From Tritrichomonas musculus (taxonomy: Eukaryota; Parabasalia; Tritrichomonadida; Tritrichomonadidae), in NCBI GenBank assembly GCA_039105265.1, contig JAPFFF010000012.1, forward strand, positions 1,550,001-1,614,000: a DNA stretch of 64,000 nt. The letters are read 5' to 3'. The notes beneath the pieces are model-generated. The model saw only the letters and a list, made by a program, of their open reading frames with translations. It was not told the DNA's origin and made no database searches. The translations under genes and the position numbers were made by a program. This document shows positions 8,801 to 17,388 of the stretch, piece after piece (the stretch's first letter is position 1; each line of letters starts with the position of its first letter).

Positions 8801-11386
8801 TTATATGTTTATGCTGACCTAAATATTAATGGAAATATAACTGAATTAAAATGGGATTGTCATCCTACTCATTGTATTAATTCAGGTGTTATGCATACCT
8901 ATGGGTCAAATCCTTGTCTCGAATCATTTAATTATCATCGAGAAAAAAGGCATTCCATTAAAATCATTGAAGGATTTAATCATAAGAACATTCGAATATA
9001 TATAGAGAAAGAATTATTTGATTTTGATGTGAAAGTTAATCCATTCGATATAATTATTCAACAACAATTTTATGAAGTAGAGCCAGACCCAAGAAAATGC
9101 ACTACCATATCGACAGATTATAATATTTATTCATCAAAGATTATATGGGCTGATAATATCATGACTATGCGTCGAGATTTAAATGTTGTTGGTGGAATCA
9201 CAGATATATTAGCCTATGATTATGCTTTATTGAAACAGACAGTTGATAATCTAGTTGAACAAATGAGAATTCAAGCCATGTATAATGAATATACTGATAG
9301 TATTAAACAAGGTGTAGCAGTTGCGAATAGTATATTAAATATTTTAGCATCAACAGTTTGTATTGCAAGTGCCCTTTCAACATTAAATATGTCCAATAAC
9401 TCTGTAACTATTAATACATATCAAACAAGACCTTTCCCAGCAGGTCCAGGAGGAAATGGTGGAGGAGGTGGTGGTGGTGGTGGTGGTTATCCAGGTGATG
9501 GAGGTAGTGGCTTTCAAGGTAAGTTTTTGGTGAATGTTGATTTGAAGGCTGATAAGATGACTATGGAAAGATTTTTACCAATAACAACAACTGTTCAAAA
9601 TCCTGTTGCTGGAGCTATTTCAACATTCTCAGCTACACAGGTTGTCCTTTCGACAACACATGCACTGACTCAGTTAGGAAATGCTATTGCTACACTTGGT
9701 TCGAATGTCTTACACTTCTTTAGGAATAGACCAGATACAAATGGAACTGAAACATTAAATATTAATTCATCCTCGATTACAATAACTGATAATGATACTG
9801 ATAATGCAACAAATACTATCACAACCACTGAGCAATCATTAGAGAGAACTCATAGAGAAGTACAGCCACAGGTTGTTACAGATGAAACAGATGAGATTCG
9901 AACAGATATAACTGTACCACAGACTACAATGACAAATACAGCTTCAACTACGATTGCACTTAGGAATCAAGTTCCTGTTATCAATATATCTGGAATCCAG
10001 TATACCTTAGAAGATATTGCAGATATGACAAGAGCAGAACGAAATGCATTAGTTGCTAGTCATCCTGATATCTTACGTATCCAATATCATGGAAGAGAGT
10101 GGTTTAATGTGTATGATTTGTTTTATAATGACCAACTCATTATCCATAATAATGTATTTCAACGAAGGACTCTAATAAGACCAGCTGATATTGAGATGAC
10201 AGATAGAATACATAGAGCTACTGATAATAATTGGTCAATAGAATGGGAAGGAACAACATACACAGCGAGAGATATTGAACAATTATCTATGCAAGACAGA
10301 TTAAATTTACCATTTGTACAAAATGGAGATATTGGATTAGAACCTTACTTGAATGACCAAACAATGGAAGCATGGATAAATATTATTGATCATAGAGGAG
10401 AGACTATTGATCCAATTGTTGCTACTATTGATTATTCAGCACCAACTACAGCAAATATTAGTGGAGGTCAAGTACGATTTGTTGGAATAAATTCACAGAT
10501 AGAAGTCAATGCAAATGGAGTTAGATATCAGCATTATGACCTTGTTGCCACAACAGATACTTGGACAGTACCAGGAACAACACCAGCAATAACAGCAAGA
10601 ATGATAGAACAAATGAGTGATGAACAAAGAGGAGAACTAATGGATAATATTTATTCTCATGGTAATCTTTTAGCTTTTAATGACACATTAGATGAAACAA
10701 CTGGTGAAGAAATAACACAAGTACTATATAATGGAAATGTAGTTGCTACAATAGATAGAAGAAGACTACATGTAATTAATATTGTGAATGGAGTGATAGA
10801 AATGTACCAACAAGATGGTGTTATAAGTGCAACTACCCAGGTTATTATGGGAGCAGTAGGTTATGTTGCTAGAAGGTTCTTACATGGTCAATGGCAGTTT
10901 GTTAGACATCATCCTGGTGATGCAGCAGCTATAGCAGGAGTAGCAGCAGAAGCATATGTAGCAAATAGAATAGGATTATTTAATATTCCAAGTTGGTTCC
11001 GTCGTAATGATAACCCAGAGACATTAGCAGAGGAAGATGTATTAGAAAAGATTCTTGCATGGGCATATCATGAAGAAACAGATGATGAACCTGAACTTGA
11101 AATAACAATGAAGGATGCTGATAAGATGATGGTTTCATTTGATACATGTATTAATATTGCAAAGACATATCGCGATACTTTAAAGGGTACAATAGCATTC
11201 ATGTGCGAGAAAATCAAAGAGCTTGAAAATAAGTCAAGTACAAAACATCCATTAGAAGATATAGATATGACTGCTTATATTACTAAAGTAGAAGTGAAGG
11301 AAATGATAGACCAGAAGGATGCATATATTGATACTCTTGAGGCAAGACTTGCAGCACTTGAAGCTAAATGCGCTAACATCGAATGA
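5855..11386 (+). CDS. Giant fibre-like protein with nuclease-like N-terminal domain
   Basis: This 1843-residue protein is the largest in the window. Residues about 248-290 read GCTDLIEADQIVEVKSP followed by KDQYAKAMLGLYLYN, which fits the D...(E)xK and Q..Y pattern of PD-(D/E)xK nucleases. A Gly/Asn/Glu-rich linker (about 370-410) follows. Two Trp-rich repeats (about 490-605 and 612-725) share FVWD..HREW. A module at about 806-1137 has YLYRPS, FRFKDYLFG.NW and QQQFYEVEP.P, closely matched in the next gene. After a hydrophobic segment near 1160 and a poly-glycine linker near 1205 comes a Thr/Asn-rich C-terminal half, ending in a coiled coil. The architecture suggests an elongated virion or surface protein. 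The product is not a recognised family member; the nuclease reading is an inference. Confidence 0.75.
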   Translation: MSIKLYSLQSSEAEKLKDKNIEISVNDEGNIDIIRNEDPDDYPKFSCLYNKAEVDERVVGNHIENGGKLDGFGNVPITNKFANYLKYVFKGPEQTPLLEDSLPEKAESHKELIKDELCVNTFNEFIEEESKTCEAIHEMYTELMCAADGYEQIAFDEQTGQSKAVHYLQYPKSIPTPTPDGVYYKTYHNLADMMISMIENDKTTQITKRILYETFNEKTWEKFISGIIQYHYSLQEQSLKKVGYKYKGCTDLIEADQIVEVKSPREFFETYTQNLKDNNKNKDQYAKAMLGLYLYNVILHSGITYYYTHRNANGMKVDVVPPGGQDYLNITLGQCLNLVFEIIKDIVNSHNALFDYVVTIKSCNCKHDNQGGNQGGNEGNGEEEDDNQGGNEGGDNEGGDNDSNLIQYMNVGLQAVNQLSGYLLHNIANLGNNVASLRFQNEVESFTQEMFDYEIYDNGLDEMNRQYQSIGIQTEQPTRQRESLFNDSYVWCTVFRMWTSFAVYNIPNQFGWRTNSAFGAPWNFVWDVGHREWIAIAPHEEDVPAGWRINPKGNEIAQTIVQHNIHWEGEMIYNPDRGQWEYYPPEESIVVPEQPGPVINIVPEQNRNAVLRPTYVWSLESGRWVNSMTIANMPRSHPNDNNDWRRDVSLQAPANFVWDIDHREWVAIRNNVSDMLYDRDWRTNRDIGDIAVRHYQEHFLQGIGELVWNDDYNSYVYQCNEISPLSLSLEDKSNSGAIAIPDQITSTEAWDKILDCMGIPVINNPNEIDEKNPVLGKYIIKGDLKVNGKIICDSIPSGGTTTTDSKYFTLKESDQLYLYRPSKTYEESNYYCMRWDIDKDYDIPLNLVFRFKDYLFGHNWELTWDGKNWTGNNCQNMCTEKISYMNTNDGAPALTIKHNERIGRWIKGTIKEDLTDDDNYAHILKDYLTNWRVVKKDGTILSEGITATFDSSGSGTLTQDGYKYEQARMYVDAPSGLNADDGLYVYADLNINGNITELKWDCHPTHCINSGVMHTYGSNPCLESFNYHREKRHSIKIIEGFNHKNIRIYIEKELFDFDVKVNPFDIIIQQQFYEVEPDPRKCTTISTDYNIYSSKIIWADNIMTMRRDLNVVGGITDILAYDYALLKQTVDNLVEQMRIQAMYNEYTDSIKQGVAVANSILNILASTVCIASALSTLNMSNNSVTINTYQTRPFPAGPGGNGGGGGGGGGGYPGDGGSGFQGKFLVNVDLKADKMTMERFLPITTTVQNPVAGAISTFSATQVVLSTTHALTQLGNAIATLGSNVLHFFRNRPDTNGTETLNINSSSITITDNDTDNATNTITTTEQSLERTHREVQPQVVTDETDEIRTDITVPQTTMTNTASTTIALRNQVPVINISGIQYTLEDIADMTRAERNALVASHPDILRIQYHGREWFNVYDLFYNDQLIIHNNVFQRRTLIRPADIEMTDRIHRATDNNWSIEWEGTTYTARDIEQLSMQDRLNLPFVQNGDIGLEPYLNDQTMEAWINIIDHRGETIDPIVATIDYSAPTTANISGGQVRFVGINSQIEVNANGVRYQHYDLVATTDTWTVPGTTPAITARMIEQMSDEQRGELMDNIYSHGNLLAFNDTLDETTGEEITQVLYNGNVVATIDRRRLHVINIVNGVIEMYQQDGVISATTQVIMGAVGYVARRFLHGQWQFVRHHPGDAAAIAGVAAEAYVANRIGLFNIPSWFRRNDNPETLAEEDVLEKILAWAYHEETDDEPELEITMKDADKMMVSFDTCINIAKTYRDTLKGTIAFMCEKIKELENKSSTKHPLEDIDMTAYITKVEVKEMIDQKDAYIDTLEARLAALEAKCANIE

Positions 11387-11405
11387 GAAGTTTTATTTAA
11401 CTAAA

Positions 11406-14318
11406 ATGAGTGATACTACTACAAGATTTAAAGGAGATATACAGTTTAAGATAGGGGATGCTACTCGAAAAGGTAGCCAGTTATTAACCTTGGGTGACTT
11501 AGATAACTATGTACAGACAGGTCATTTATTTAATGAGGTCGAAGGTTTACCAGAAGTTGATATTAAAAATAAAAATATACAGTATGTATCATTTGAGTCT
11601 TCAACAACAACTTACAATATCCTTAAGTTTGTTAATTTGCCTGAAGACTTCATTAATAAGCTCAATGATATAAAAACCCAGACTAATATATTTAAGATAG
11701 TATTGAGGAAGAATATAGTATATGATACAAGTGGTAATTTAGTCAAGGAGTTCTACATATATGTTAAGGATGGTCAAGTATACTCTCCTTTGATAACTAA
11801 AAGTAGTAATGGATGCAGTATAAATAATAGTACCATTATGGGATATATGAATATAGCTTTTGATAGTAAACTAGACTTCAACCCATATACCTTGTGGCTG
11901 AATGGGGAGTTGAGCATAATGAATGAATATATAACTGATTCTTTACAGACAGAGAAGGCAATAAAGTGTTCTATAATAAAAGCTGATAATGCATTAAGTT
12001 TACGTAAAAGTGATGTACTATACTTATATAAGCCTACATCAACTAGTCAGGTTGTGATAGATAACAAGAAATATTGGTTACTTCAATGGAACATAGATAC
12101 TGGATATACTATACCTAATGACTTAGAGTTTAGGTTTAATGAGTATTGTTTTGGTAATAAGTGGTTTTTATCATGGGATGGCACAAAATGGGTAGGTGAT
12201 AACATACAAGGTCATATCAATGGTAGATTAGTTAATGGATTAAATAAGGAGAATGAGTATGGTGAAGATGGTACCTACATACAAGTCAAGAGGAGTGAGA
12301 GGAACATGAAACTGATTAATAAGCCTAATGACTACTCTCCTGATAACCTACTACATTACATGATTCATGGAGGTAAGTGCAAAATAGACTGTTTTGTAAA
12401 ATTAAAGACAGGGGAGGTAGAACCTTTTTCGAAATATGGTCTAGGATATCAAACAAGTCAAGGAGGTACAAAAGATGGATATGATATTGAAGCAATAAGG
12501 TGCTATAAGATGAATAATGCTACTAATAAATTAGAAACTAGTGCTATTGATGAACTCTACCTAGATATAACTCTTGAAGGTTCTAAAAATGCAAATAGGT
12601 TCTCAGTTCGACCTACTGGAAAAGAAGGCAATGGAGGAGACAAGGTATGGTTGTTCTTACATGGTGTACTTGATTCATGTGAAAAGCTTGAATATACATA
12701 TGCAGCTTCGACTACTAATGACTCAAGGGATATTAAGATATATTTAGCTGATGAATATGTTGACCCAATAGATGAGGTTCATTGGGATTCAACTACTAAC
12801 CCATTCGAGTATATCATTAAGCAGCAATTTTATGAAGTATCCCCAAATCCTAATGGGGCAACAACCTTATATACTGATTATAATATTACCTCCTCTAAGA
12901 TAATTACTGCTGATAATATTACTACTATGAGGAGTGATTTAAACTTAGTTACCAACAATGTAGATGTTATTAGCTATGATGTTAACGAAATGAACACTGT
13001 TATGGAAAGCTTAAAAGGTAGAGTATCAAGGACTGAACAAGTTACTCAACATCTGGAGGATGATGTAGATAATTTGCGTATAGTCTCATGGACAGCATTA
13101 GCTTTTGGAGTTGCAGGTACTGCTGGGTCAATAGGTTCTATTGGTATGCAGCTATTTCCAGATGGTATAAGCTTTCCTACCATAAAAGGTGGAGGATTCC
13201 TTAAAAGGTTATTCTCTCATAAGTCAATCAAAGGTATGAGTGATTTGGTTAGAAATAGCATTAACTTCATGTCAGGTACTACAGCAAGAAGCATAACCAA
13301 AGATATAACACCTATAATTACCTGGTGTGAGGAAGAGTATAAGCAACTAGATGAACTACCTTTTACTGATGAGAATGATAACCCTGATACTGGAACCTTG
13401 ACATTAAGTGGTGCTATGGATATCAGCAATATGTTTAGGGACTCACTCAAGCCTTGTTTCAAGTTGTTAGCTGAGAAGGTCAATGAGCTAGAGGCAGAGT
13501 TTGATAACTACCCTACTGTGGATGAAGCTAATGAAGCCTTGAAGGAGTGTGTATTAAAGAAAGACATTAGCAAATATAGAGAGAAAAATGATTTGATATA
13601 CAAAGAATCTATTGAAGTGCCATTTGAAAATGTACAAGATAGTTCAGGAACGTGGGAAGTCAAAATAAAATTGAATAGTGGAACTCGTCTTGTTGGGACA
13701 TTTACTGATGACTCTGAAATGGTTCATAATTTCGATATTCTATTTGTTTATGATGATAATACTGTTATTAATGAAGAAATATATTGGGTAGAGGAGATAG
13801 ATGGAATATCCTATGAATGTGGCTATGAACCAAGGGATGATGGTTATTGGTGCTTTAATGTTGAAGGCTTCAATACCAAATTAATATTAGCCGAAAAAAT
13901 ATTGAAACAAGATGAAATAGCTTTAAAGAGTGATATTACATCATTATTGGATGACTTATATTGGAGAATATTTTATTCAGGATTTCACAAATCATATTAT
14001 GAGGATATCCCAGAATTATGCTCATATTCTTACGATACTAGCTCTAAAAAATTAATTGTATGTGTCGAATATAATAGTTTATATATGGAAATGTTATTTA
14101 TATTTTACGATTCAAATGACAAGAAACATTATGTTAGAGTTAATTATAGTGAAGGATTTGCAGTACTAGATGAAATATATGGTGAAGATAAACTTAGAGA
14201 ATCCAATAGAAAAAGAGATTTTGAATATGATTTTTATCATATCGATTTTCAATTAAAGGGCTCTGGAAATCTACCATTTACTGAATACTATCTAAAGCAA
14301 GTCAAAGCCACACCATAA
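11406..14318 (+). CDS. Second fibre-like protein, paralogue of the 1843-residue protein
   Basis: The frame is open from 11319, but that part overlaps the previous gene; the ATG at 11406 (MSDTTTRFKGD) is the likely start, giving 970 residues. Residues about 199-540 match the module of the preceding giant protein: YLYKPTS, then FRFNEYCFGNKW, then KQQFYEVSP.P and TDYNI..SKII.AD. A heptad-rich stretch follows, then a hydrophobic Gly/Ala-rich segment (about 560-585) and a C-terminal region with FKLLAEKVNELEAE. It lacks the Trp-rich repeats and the nuclease-like N-terminus of its neighbour. The two are probably a tandem duplication that has diverged. The repeated GDLKVNG/GDIQFKIG type of opening recalls tail-fibre shafts, but that is only a resemblance. 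Host attachment or a virion appendage is an inferred role. Confidence 0.75.
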   Translation: MSDTTTRFKGDIQFKIGDATRKGSQLLTLGDLDNYVQTGHLFNEVEGLPEVDIKNKNIQYVSFESSTTTYNILKFVNLPEDFINKLNDIKTQTNIFKIVLRKNIVYDTSGNLVKEFYIYVKDGQVYSPLITKSSNGCSINNSTIMGYMNIAFDSKLDFNPYTLWLNGELSIMNEYITDSLQTEKAIKCSIIKADNALSLRKSDVLYLYKPTSTSQVVIDNKKYWLLQWNIDTGYTIPNDLEFRFNEYCFGNKWFLSWDGTKWVGDNIQGHINGRLVNGLNKENEYGEDGTYIQVKRSERNMKLINKPNDYSPDNLLHYMIHGGKCKIDCFVKLKTGEVEPFSKYGLGYQTSQGGTKDGYDIEAIRCYKMNNATNKLETSAIDELYLDITLEGSKNANRFSVRPTGKEGNGGDKVWLFLHGVLDSCEKLEYTYAASTTNDSRDIKIYLADEYVDPIDEVHWDSTTNPFEYIIKQQFYEVSPNPNGATTLYTDYNITSSKIITADNITTMRSDLNLVTNNVDVISYDVNEMNTVMESLKGRVSRTEQVTQHLEDDVDNLRIVSWTALAFGVAGTAGSIGSIGMQLFPDGISFPTIKGGGFLKRLFSHKSIKGMSDLVRNSINFMSGTTARSITKDITPIITWCEEEYKQLDELPFTDENDNPDTGTLTLSGAMDISNMFRDSLKPCFKLLAEKVNELEAEFDNYPTVDEANEALKECVLKKDISKYREKNDLIYKESIEVPFENVQDSSGTWEVKIKLNSGTRLVGTFTDDSEMVHNFDILFVYDDNTVINEEIYWVEEIDGISYECGYEPRDDGYWCFNVEGFNTKLILAEKILKQDEIALKSDITSLLDDLYWRIFYSGFHKSYYEDIPELCSYSYDTSSKKLIVCVEYNSLYMEMLFIFYDSNDKKHYVRVNYSEGFAVLDEIYGEDKLRESNRKRDFEYDFYHIDFQLKGSGNLPFTEYYLKQVKATP

Positions 14319-14554
14319 AAGAGGCTTCTCGGGGCAGGTACCTGTGCCGTTTCATAGATGGGCAGTTGTGGGGTGGGATACCTGTGCCGTTTCATTGATG
14401 GGGAGCAGTAGTGAGAACAAGAATATTTTTTTCTTTTCTTTTCTTTTTTTCTTTTTCTTTTCTTTTCTTTTTCTTTTTCTTTTATGACGAGTTCGTGTTG
14501 ACGCGTGGGGTGCCAGCCCCAGCGGAAACCGACTCGTATATACTACTTATAGAG
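14319..14554. repeat. Junction region: short direct repeats, pyrimidine tract and GC-rich hairpin-like stretch
   Basis: Between the two halves of the element lie two direct copies of TACCTGTGCCGTTTCAT (near 14340 and 14380), then a pure C/T tract of about 55 bases (14428-14483), then a GC-rich segment (14485-14540) whose ends ACGAGT and ACTCGT are complementary. Composition changes sharply from the AT-rich genes on either side. Polymerase similarity of the downstream frame only begins near 14555. This is the most likely joint between two related elements or the edge of a rearrangement. The frame that stays open through the tract is probably not coding. Confidence 0.55.
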
Positions 14555-15742
14555 GAAAGGATACAAGATTTTGATGCAGTCAGTTTATATCCTAGTGCAA
14601 TGAGTATTATGTCTGGTGTACCTAAAGGAGTGCCAGAAGTAATTCGCCTGGAGGCCTCAGGCACTAATCGTGCGGGCCCATCGGATATGTTTACGAAAGA
14701 ATTATTAGATTTTGATCAATTCTTCATTGAAATCAATATCAAGAAGATCAAGTGCAAAGCTGACAAACCATATAAATTTGGTCAAATATTTAGTAGGAAC
14801 GATCAAGGGTCAAAAATATTTAACAACAACCCCATCAACAATTATTACATAGACAAGAGAGCTTTTATGGACTTGATGGAGTTTTATGATTTCGATTATG
14901 AGTTTATTAGAGGATATTACTTTGACAAAGGATTCAACAACAAGATTAATGTATTTATAGAGAAATTGTTCAATCTAAGAAGGAGATACCAAGATGCTAA
15001 CAATCCATTGCAACAAACCATCAAACTACTTCTTAATTCCATTTACGGAAAATCTATCCTAAAGGCAACAACAACTGAAACTAAATGCATACCAAAAGAT
15101 AAAGCCATTAAATATATATGGAAGAACTATAATTACATAACAGAGGTGATAGAGAACAAGTCAATTGATAATGTATATGTTAAGAAGGTTAAACCAATAA
15201 ACAGTCATTTTAATTTACCTCATTTTGGTGCTAGTGTCTTGTCATGGAGCAAACATTTAATGAATAGGGTAATGAGTACAGCTGAGCAAAATGGAATAGA
15301 CATCTACTATACAGATACAGATAGTGTACACGTTAGAGAAATAGATGTACCAAGGATAGCTGAGGTGTTCAAGAAAAAATATGGGAAGGAGTTGATTGGT
15401 AAGAAGATGACACAGTTTCATTGTGACTTTGATTCGTTTAATGGTGCTGTCGGTAGTGTTCATTCAAGGAAATTAATAGCATTAGGAAAGAAAAGTTACT
15501 TAGATATCCTAGTTGATGAAAAAGGTAATGAAGGCTATCACATTAGATTAAAAGGAATACCAAAACAAGTTATCCTGAACAAAGCAAAAAGAATGGGTAT
15601 AACAATTGAGAAACTATATGAGAAACTTTATGATGGAGAGGAAATTACATTTAACCTCCTTGATGGTGCTAACTGTTTTAGAAAATCTTCCTCTTATCAA
15701 CAAGTAAATCTTCCTGTGTTTGAACGAAGAATCAAATTCTAA
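14555..15742 (+). CDS. polB: Second, partial Polinton DNA polymerase copy
   Basis: The product matches the polymerase core of the first PolB throughout: DFDAVSLYPSAM, LLLNSIYGKS and YTDTDSVHV are all present, and the last 60 residues (KRMGITIEKL, then FRKSSSYQQVNLP) align with the end of the first copy. The two copies are clearly homologous but far from identical, so this is not a recent duplication; it is more like a polymerase from a related element. The open frame begins upstream at 14411 within the pyrimidine tract, where no similarity is seen. It belongs with the capsid, ATPase and integrase genes to its right. The copy looks partial. Whether it is expressed cannot be told from sequence. 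Confidence 0.8.
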   Translation, partial: ERIQDFDAVSLYPSAMSIMSGVPKGVPEVIRLEASGTNRAGPSDMFTKELLDFDQFFIEINIKKIKCKADKPYKFGQIFSRNDQGSKIFNNNPINNYYIDKRAFMDLMEFYDFDYEFIRGYYFDKGFNNKINVFIEKLFNLRRRYQDANNPLQQTIKLLLNSIYGKSILKATTTETKCIPKDKAIKYIWKNYNYITEVIENKSIDNVYVKKVKPINSHFNLPHFGASVLSWSKHLMNRVMSTAEQNGIDIYYTDTDSVHVREIDVPRIAEVFKKKYGKELIGKKMTQFHCDFDSFNGAVGSVHSRKLIALGKKSYLDILVDEKGNEGYHIRLKGIPKQVILNKAKRMGITIEKLYEKLYDGEEITFNLLDGANCFRKSSSYQQVNLPVFERRIKF

Positions 15743-15744
15743 AA

Positions 15745-15816
15745 ATCTTCATCTTATTTTTGGTTTTCATGATCAAAAGGTGAAGAGGTGAATTGTCACC
15801 TATTTTTTGTCACCTT
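15745..15816 (+). repeat. Left arm of an inverted hairpin-repeat set
   Basis: The stretch reads ATCTTCATCTTATTTTTGG and then GGTGAAGAGGTGAATTGTCACC. It recurs in reverse orientation at 16911-16980 and 17006-17071, so the 350-residue gene is enclosed by the set. Each copy also holds its own small palindrome (GGTGA-attg-TCACC) and can fold into a hairpin. The left copy lies just after the partial polymerase stop codon, so it may act as a 3-prime end or processing signal. Confidence 0.7.
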
Positions 15817-15858
15817 TATTTTTTTAGTTAATTTTTATCTTCCACTTACATAAACCTA

Positions 15859-16911
15859 ATGATATCGCAAACAAATACACAAGCTGAACCCTCCTGCCTC
15901 GTTCGACACTCGGAGAACGCGAGTGACTTCAATGTTAATGAATATCTTGTTGACCTAATACCTAAACCAATATCTGATGTAAATGGGAAAGTTGATAAGT
16001 ATTATGATATTCATGGAAACCCTATTAAGCCTCTTGTGGAAGTTAGTTGTGAGAAGGAATTAAACACAAAGAGAATGATTATGAGGGATTTGCTAACCAA
16101 TAACTATAATCCTGATGCTTATGATGTTAAGTTTGAGCACAACAATAAATATATCAAAGACGTTTTCACTATGATTTCAAGTCTTCCAAAGATAATGCCA
16201 ATATCACAGACAAAACCATTTGAACCAATATTTAATGAAATAGAAGTATTAAAGACAGATAGTGCAGAACTTAAGAAGTTTCTACGTAAAATGAATGTAC
16301 AGTTTGTTGGTTATTATTGTGACCACAATGCTATGAATGAGAAGTGCGATAAAGTAGTGATGAGTACAAGTGAACTTTTGGAGAGTGAAGACTTTGAGAA
16401 ATATAAAGAGTTTATTGAAAGATACGCTAACTGTATATATGATGTATTCTGTTATTACTGGTATGATATGGAAAACAATAATAATCATGAGAGCTTAAGA
16501 AGTAAGGTTAATGAATTTCATATTGATTACAATACCTTATTGAAGCTTAGATGCTGTATTACGAGGATTAATACTAAAATATTTAATATCAATTCAAGTT
16601 CCAATAAACGTTGCAGCAAGTGTGAGGCCAAACAGAGATTATATGAATATACTTTGCGTGAAGTTCAACGTATGAGAGCTGAACAGGAAGAAATCGATAG
16701 GCAGTTTGATGAGTCTGATTACGATTTAGCCAAGTTTATGCAGAACAATTATCCAAGCATTGATAGATTATTGTTAAAGGATGTTCAGCAGAGATATGCC
16801 AAAGAGTTTGGACAAAAATTAACCTTTGCTGAATTAACAGATAGACTCGAACAGACAGGTAAATGGAAGATAACAAACGTTCATAGGACACAATATGTGA
16901 ATAGAGTGTGA
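15859..16911 (+). CDS. Unrecognised 350-residue protein enclosed by inverted repeats
   Basis: No family is recognised. The product is soluble-looking, with no signal peptide or membrane helix. A short Cys-containing stretch, NKRCSKCEAKQ, lies near residue 255, and a helical, charged region follows (about 265-300). The C-terminal 60 residues (LLLKDVQQRYAKEFGQ.LTFAELTDRLEQTGKW) look like a small helical DNA-binding-type domain, an inference only. The gene lies between the partial polymerase and the convergent minus-strand genes, and inverted hairpin repeats sit on both sides. That arrangement might reflect a small mobile or regulatory cassette inside the Polinton, or simply shared 3-prime end signals. 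The first ATG is taken as start. Confidence 0.7.
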   Translation: MISQTNTQAEPSCLVRHSENASDFNVNEYLVDLIPKPISDVNGKVDKYYDIHGNPIKPLVEVSCEKELNTKRMIMRDLLTNNYNPDAYDVKFEHNNKYIKDVFTMISSLPKIMPISQTKPFEPIFNEIEVLKTDSAELKKFLRKMNVQFVGYYCDHNAMNEKCDKVVMSTSELLESEDFEKYKEFIERYANCIYDVFCYYWYDMENNNNHESLRSKVNEFHIDYNTLLKLRCCITRINTKIFNINSSSNKRCSKCEAKQRLYEYTLREVQRMRAEQEEIDRQFDESDYDLAKFMQNNYPSIDRLLLKDVQQRYAKEFGQKLTFAELTDRLEQTGKWKITNVHRTQYVNRV

Positions 16912-17071
16912 AGGTGACAAAAATGTGGTGACAATTCACCTCTTCACCTAATGATCAAAAATACTAAAAAATCATCTTATATTTTTGTTTATCAGATGAC
17001 TCTGAAGGTGACAAAAATGTGGTGACAGTTCACCTGTTCACCCAAACCAAAAATAAGATGAAGATTTTTTG
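16911..17071 (-). repeat. Two right-hand copies of the hairpin repeat
   Basis: Two direct copies, at about 16911-16980 and 17006-17071, share AAGGTGACAAAAATGTGGTG and the following CACCT..TCACC palindrome. Both are inverted relative to the copy at 15745-15816. The first begins inside the last codons of the 350-residue gene; the second ends just before the convergent minus-strand gene at 17075. The position between convergent genes fits a shared transcription end or RNA hairpin signal. Confidence 0.7.
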
Positions 17072-17074
17072 TTT

Positions 17075-17359
17075 TCATGCTTCTTTCTTCTCAGCAGTAA
17101 CCATTTGAGCTTCGCGAGTGCTCGCAGCGAATTGAGCAATTTTCTTCAATTCCTCTAACTCTTGCTTCTTTCTTTGTCTATATTCTTTTTGTTGTTGTCG
17201 TCTGGCTTCAAGTCTTTCTTCAGGGGTATTATATTTACTCTTCCTGCCTCTTTTCGGAGTATCAACTATTTCTTTCAGATTCTCACTTGACTTCGATTTG
17301 GACAATTTCTTTATTACTTCTGTTTTCTTGAATTGGTTTAGGTCTATTTTACTCGTCAT
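17075..17359 (-). CDS. Small basic bZIP-like protein
   Basis: The 94-residue product has a Lys/Ser-rich N-terminus, a KRGRKSKY segment and then a long basic helix of Arg, Lys, Gln and Glu (residues about 48-78, with EARRQQQKEYRQRKKQE), followed by spaced Leu residues. This resembles the basic region of a bZIP-type DNA-binding protein with a very short zipper. No specific family is recognised. It is the last gene of the minus-strand run and converges on the hairpin repeats. A role in packaging or regulating element DNA is plausible but not shown. Confidence 0.6.
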   Translation of the reverse strand: MTSKIDLNQFKKTEVIKKLSKSKSSENLKEIVDTPKRGRKSKYNTPEERLEARRQQQKEYRQRKKQELEELKKIAQFAASTREAQMVTAEKKEA

Positions 17360-17388
17360 TTTGATAAAAATAAAAAAACAAATAATAA

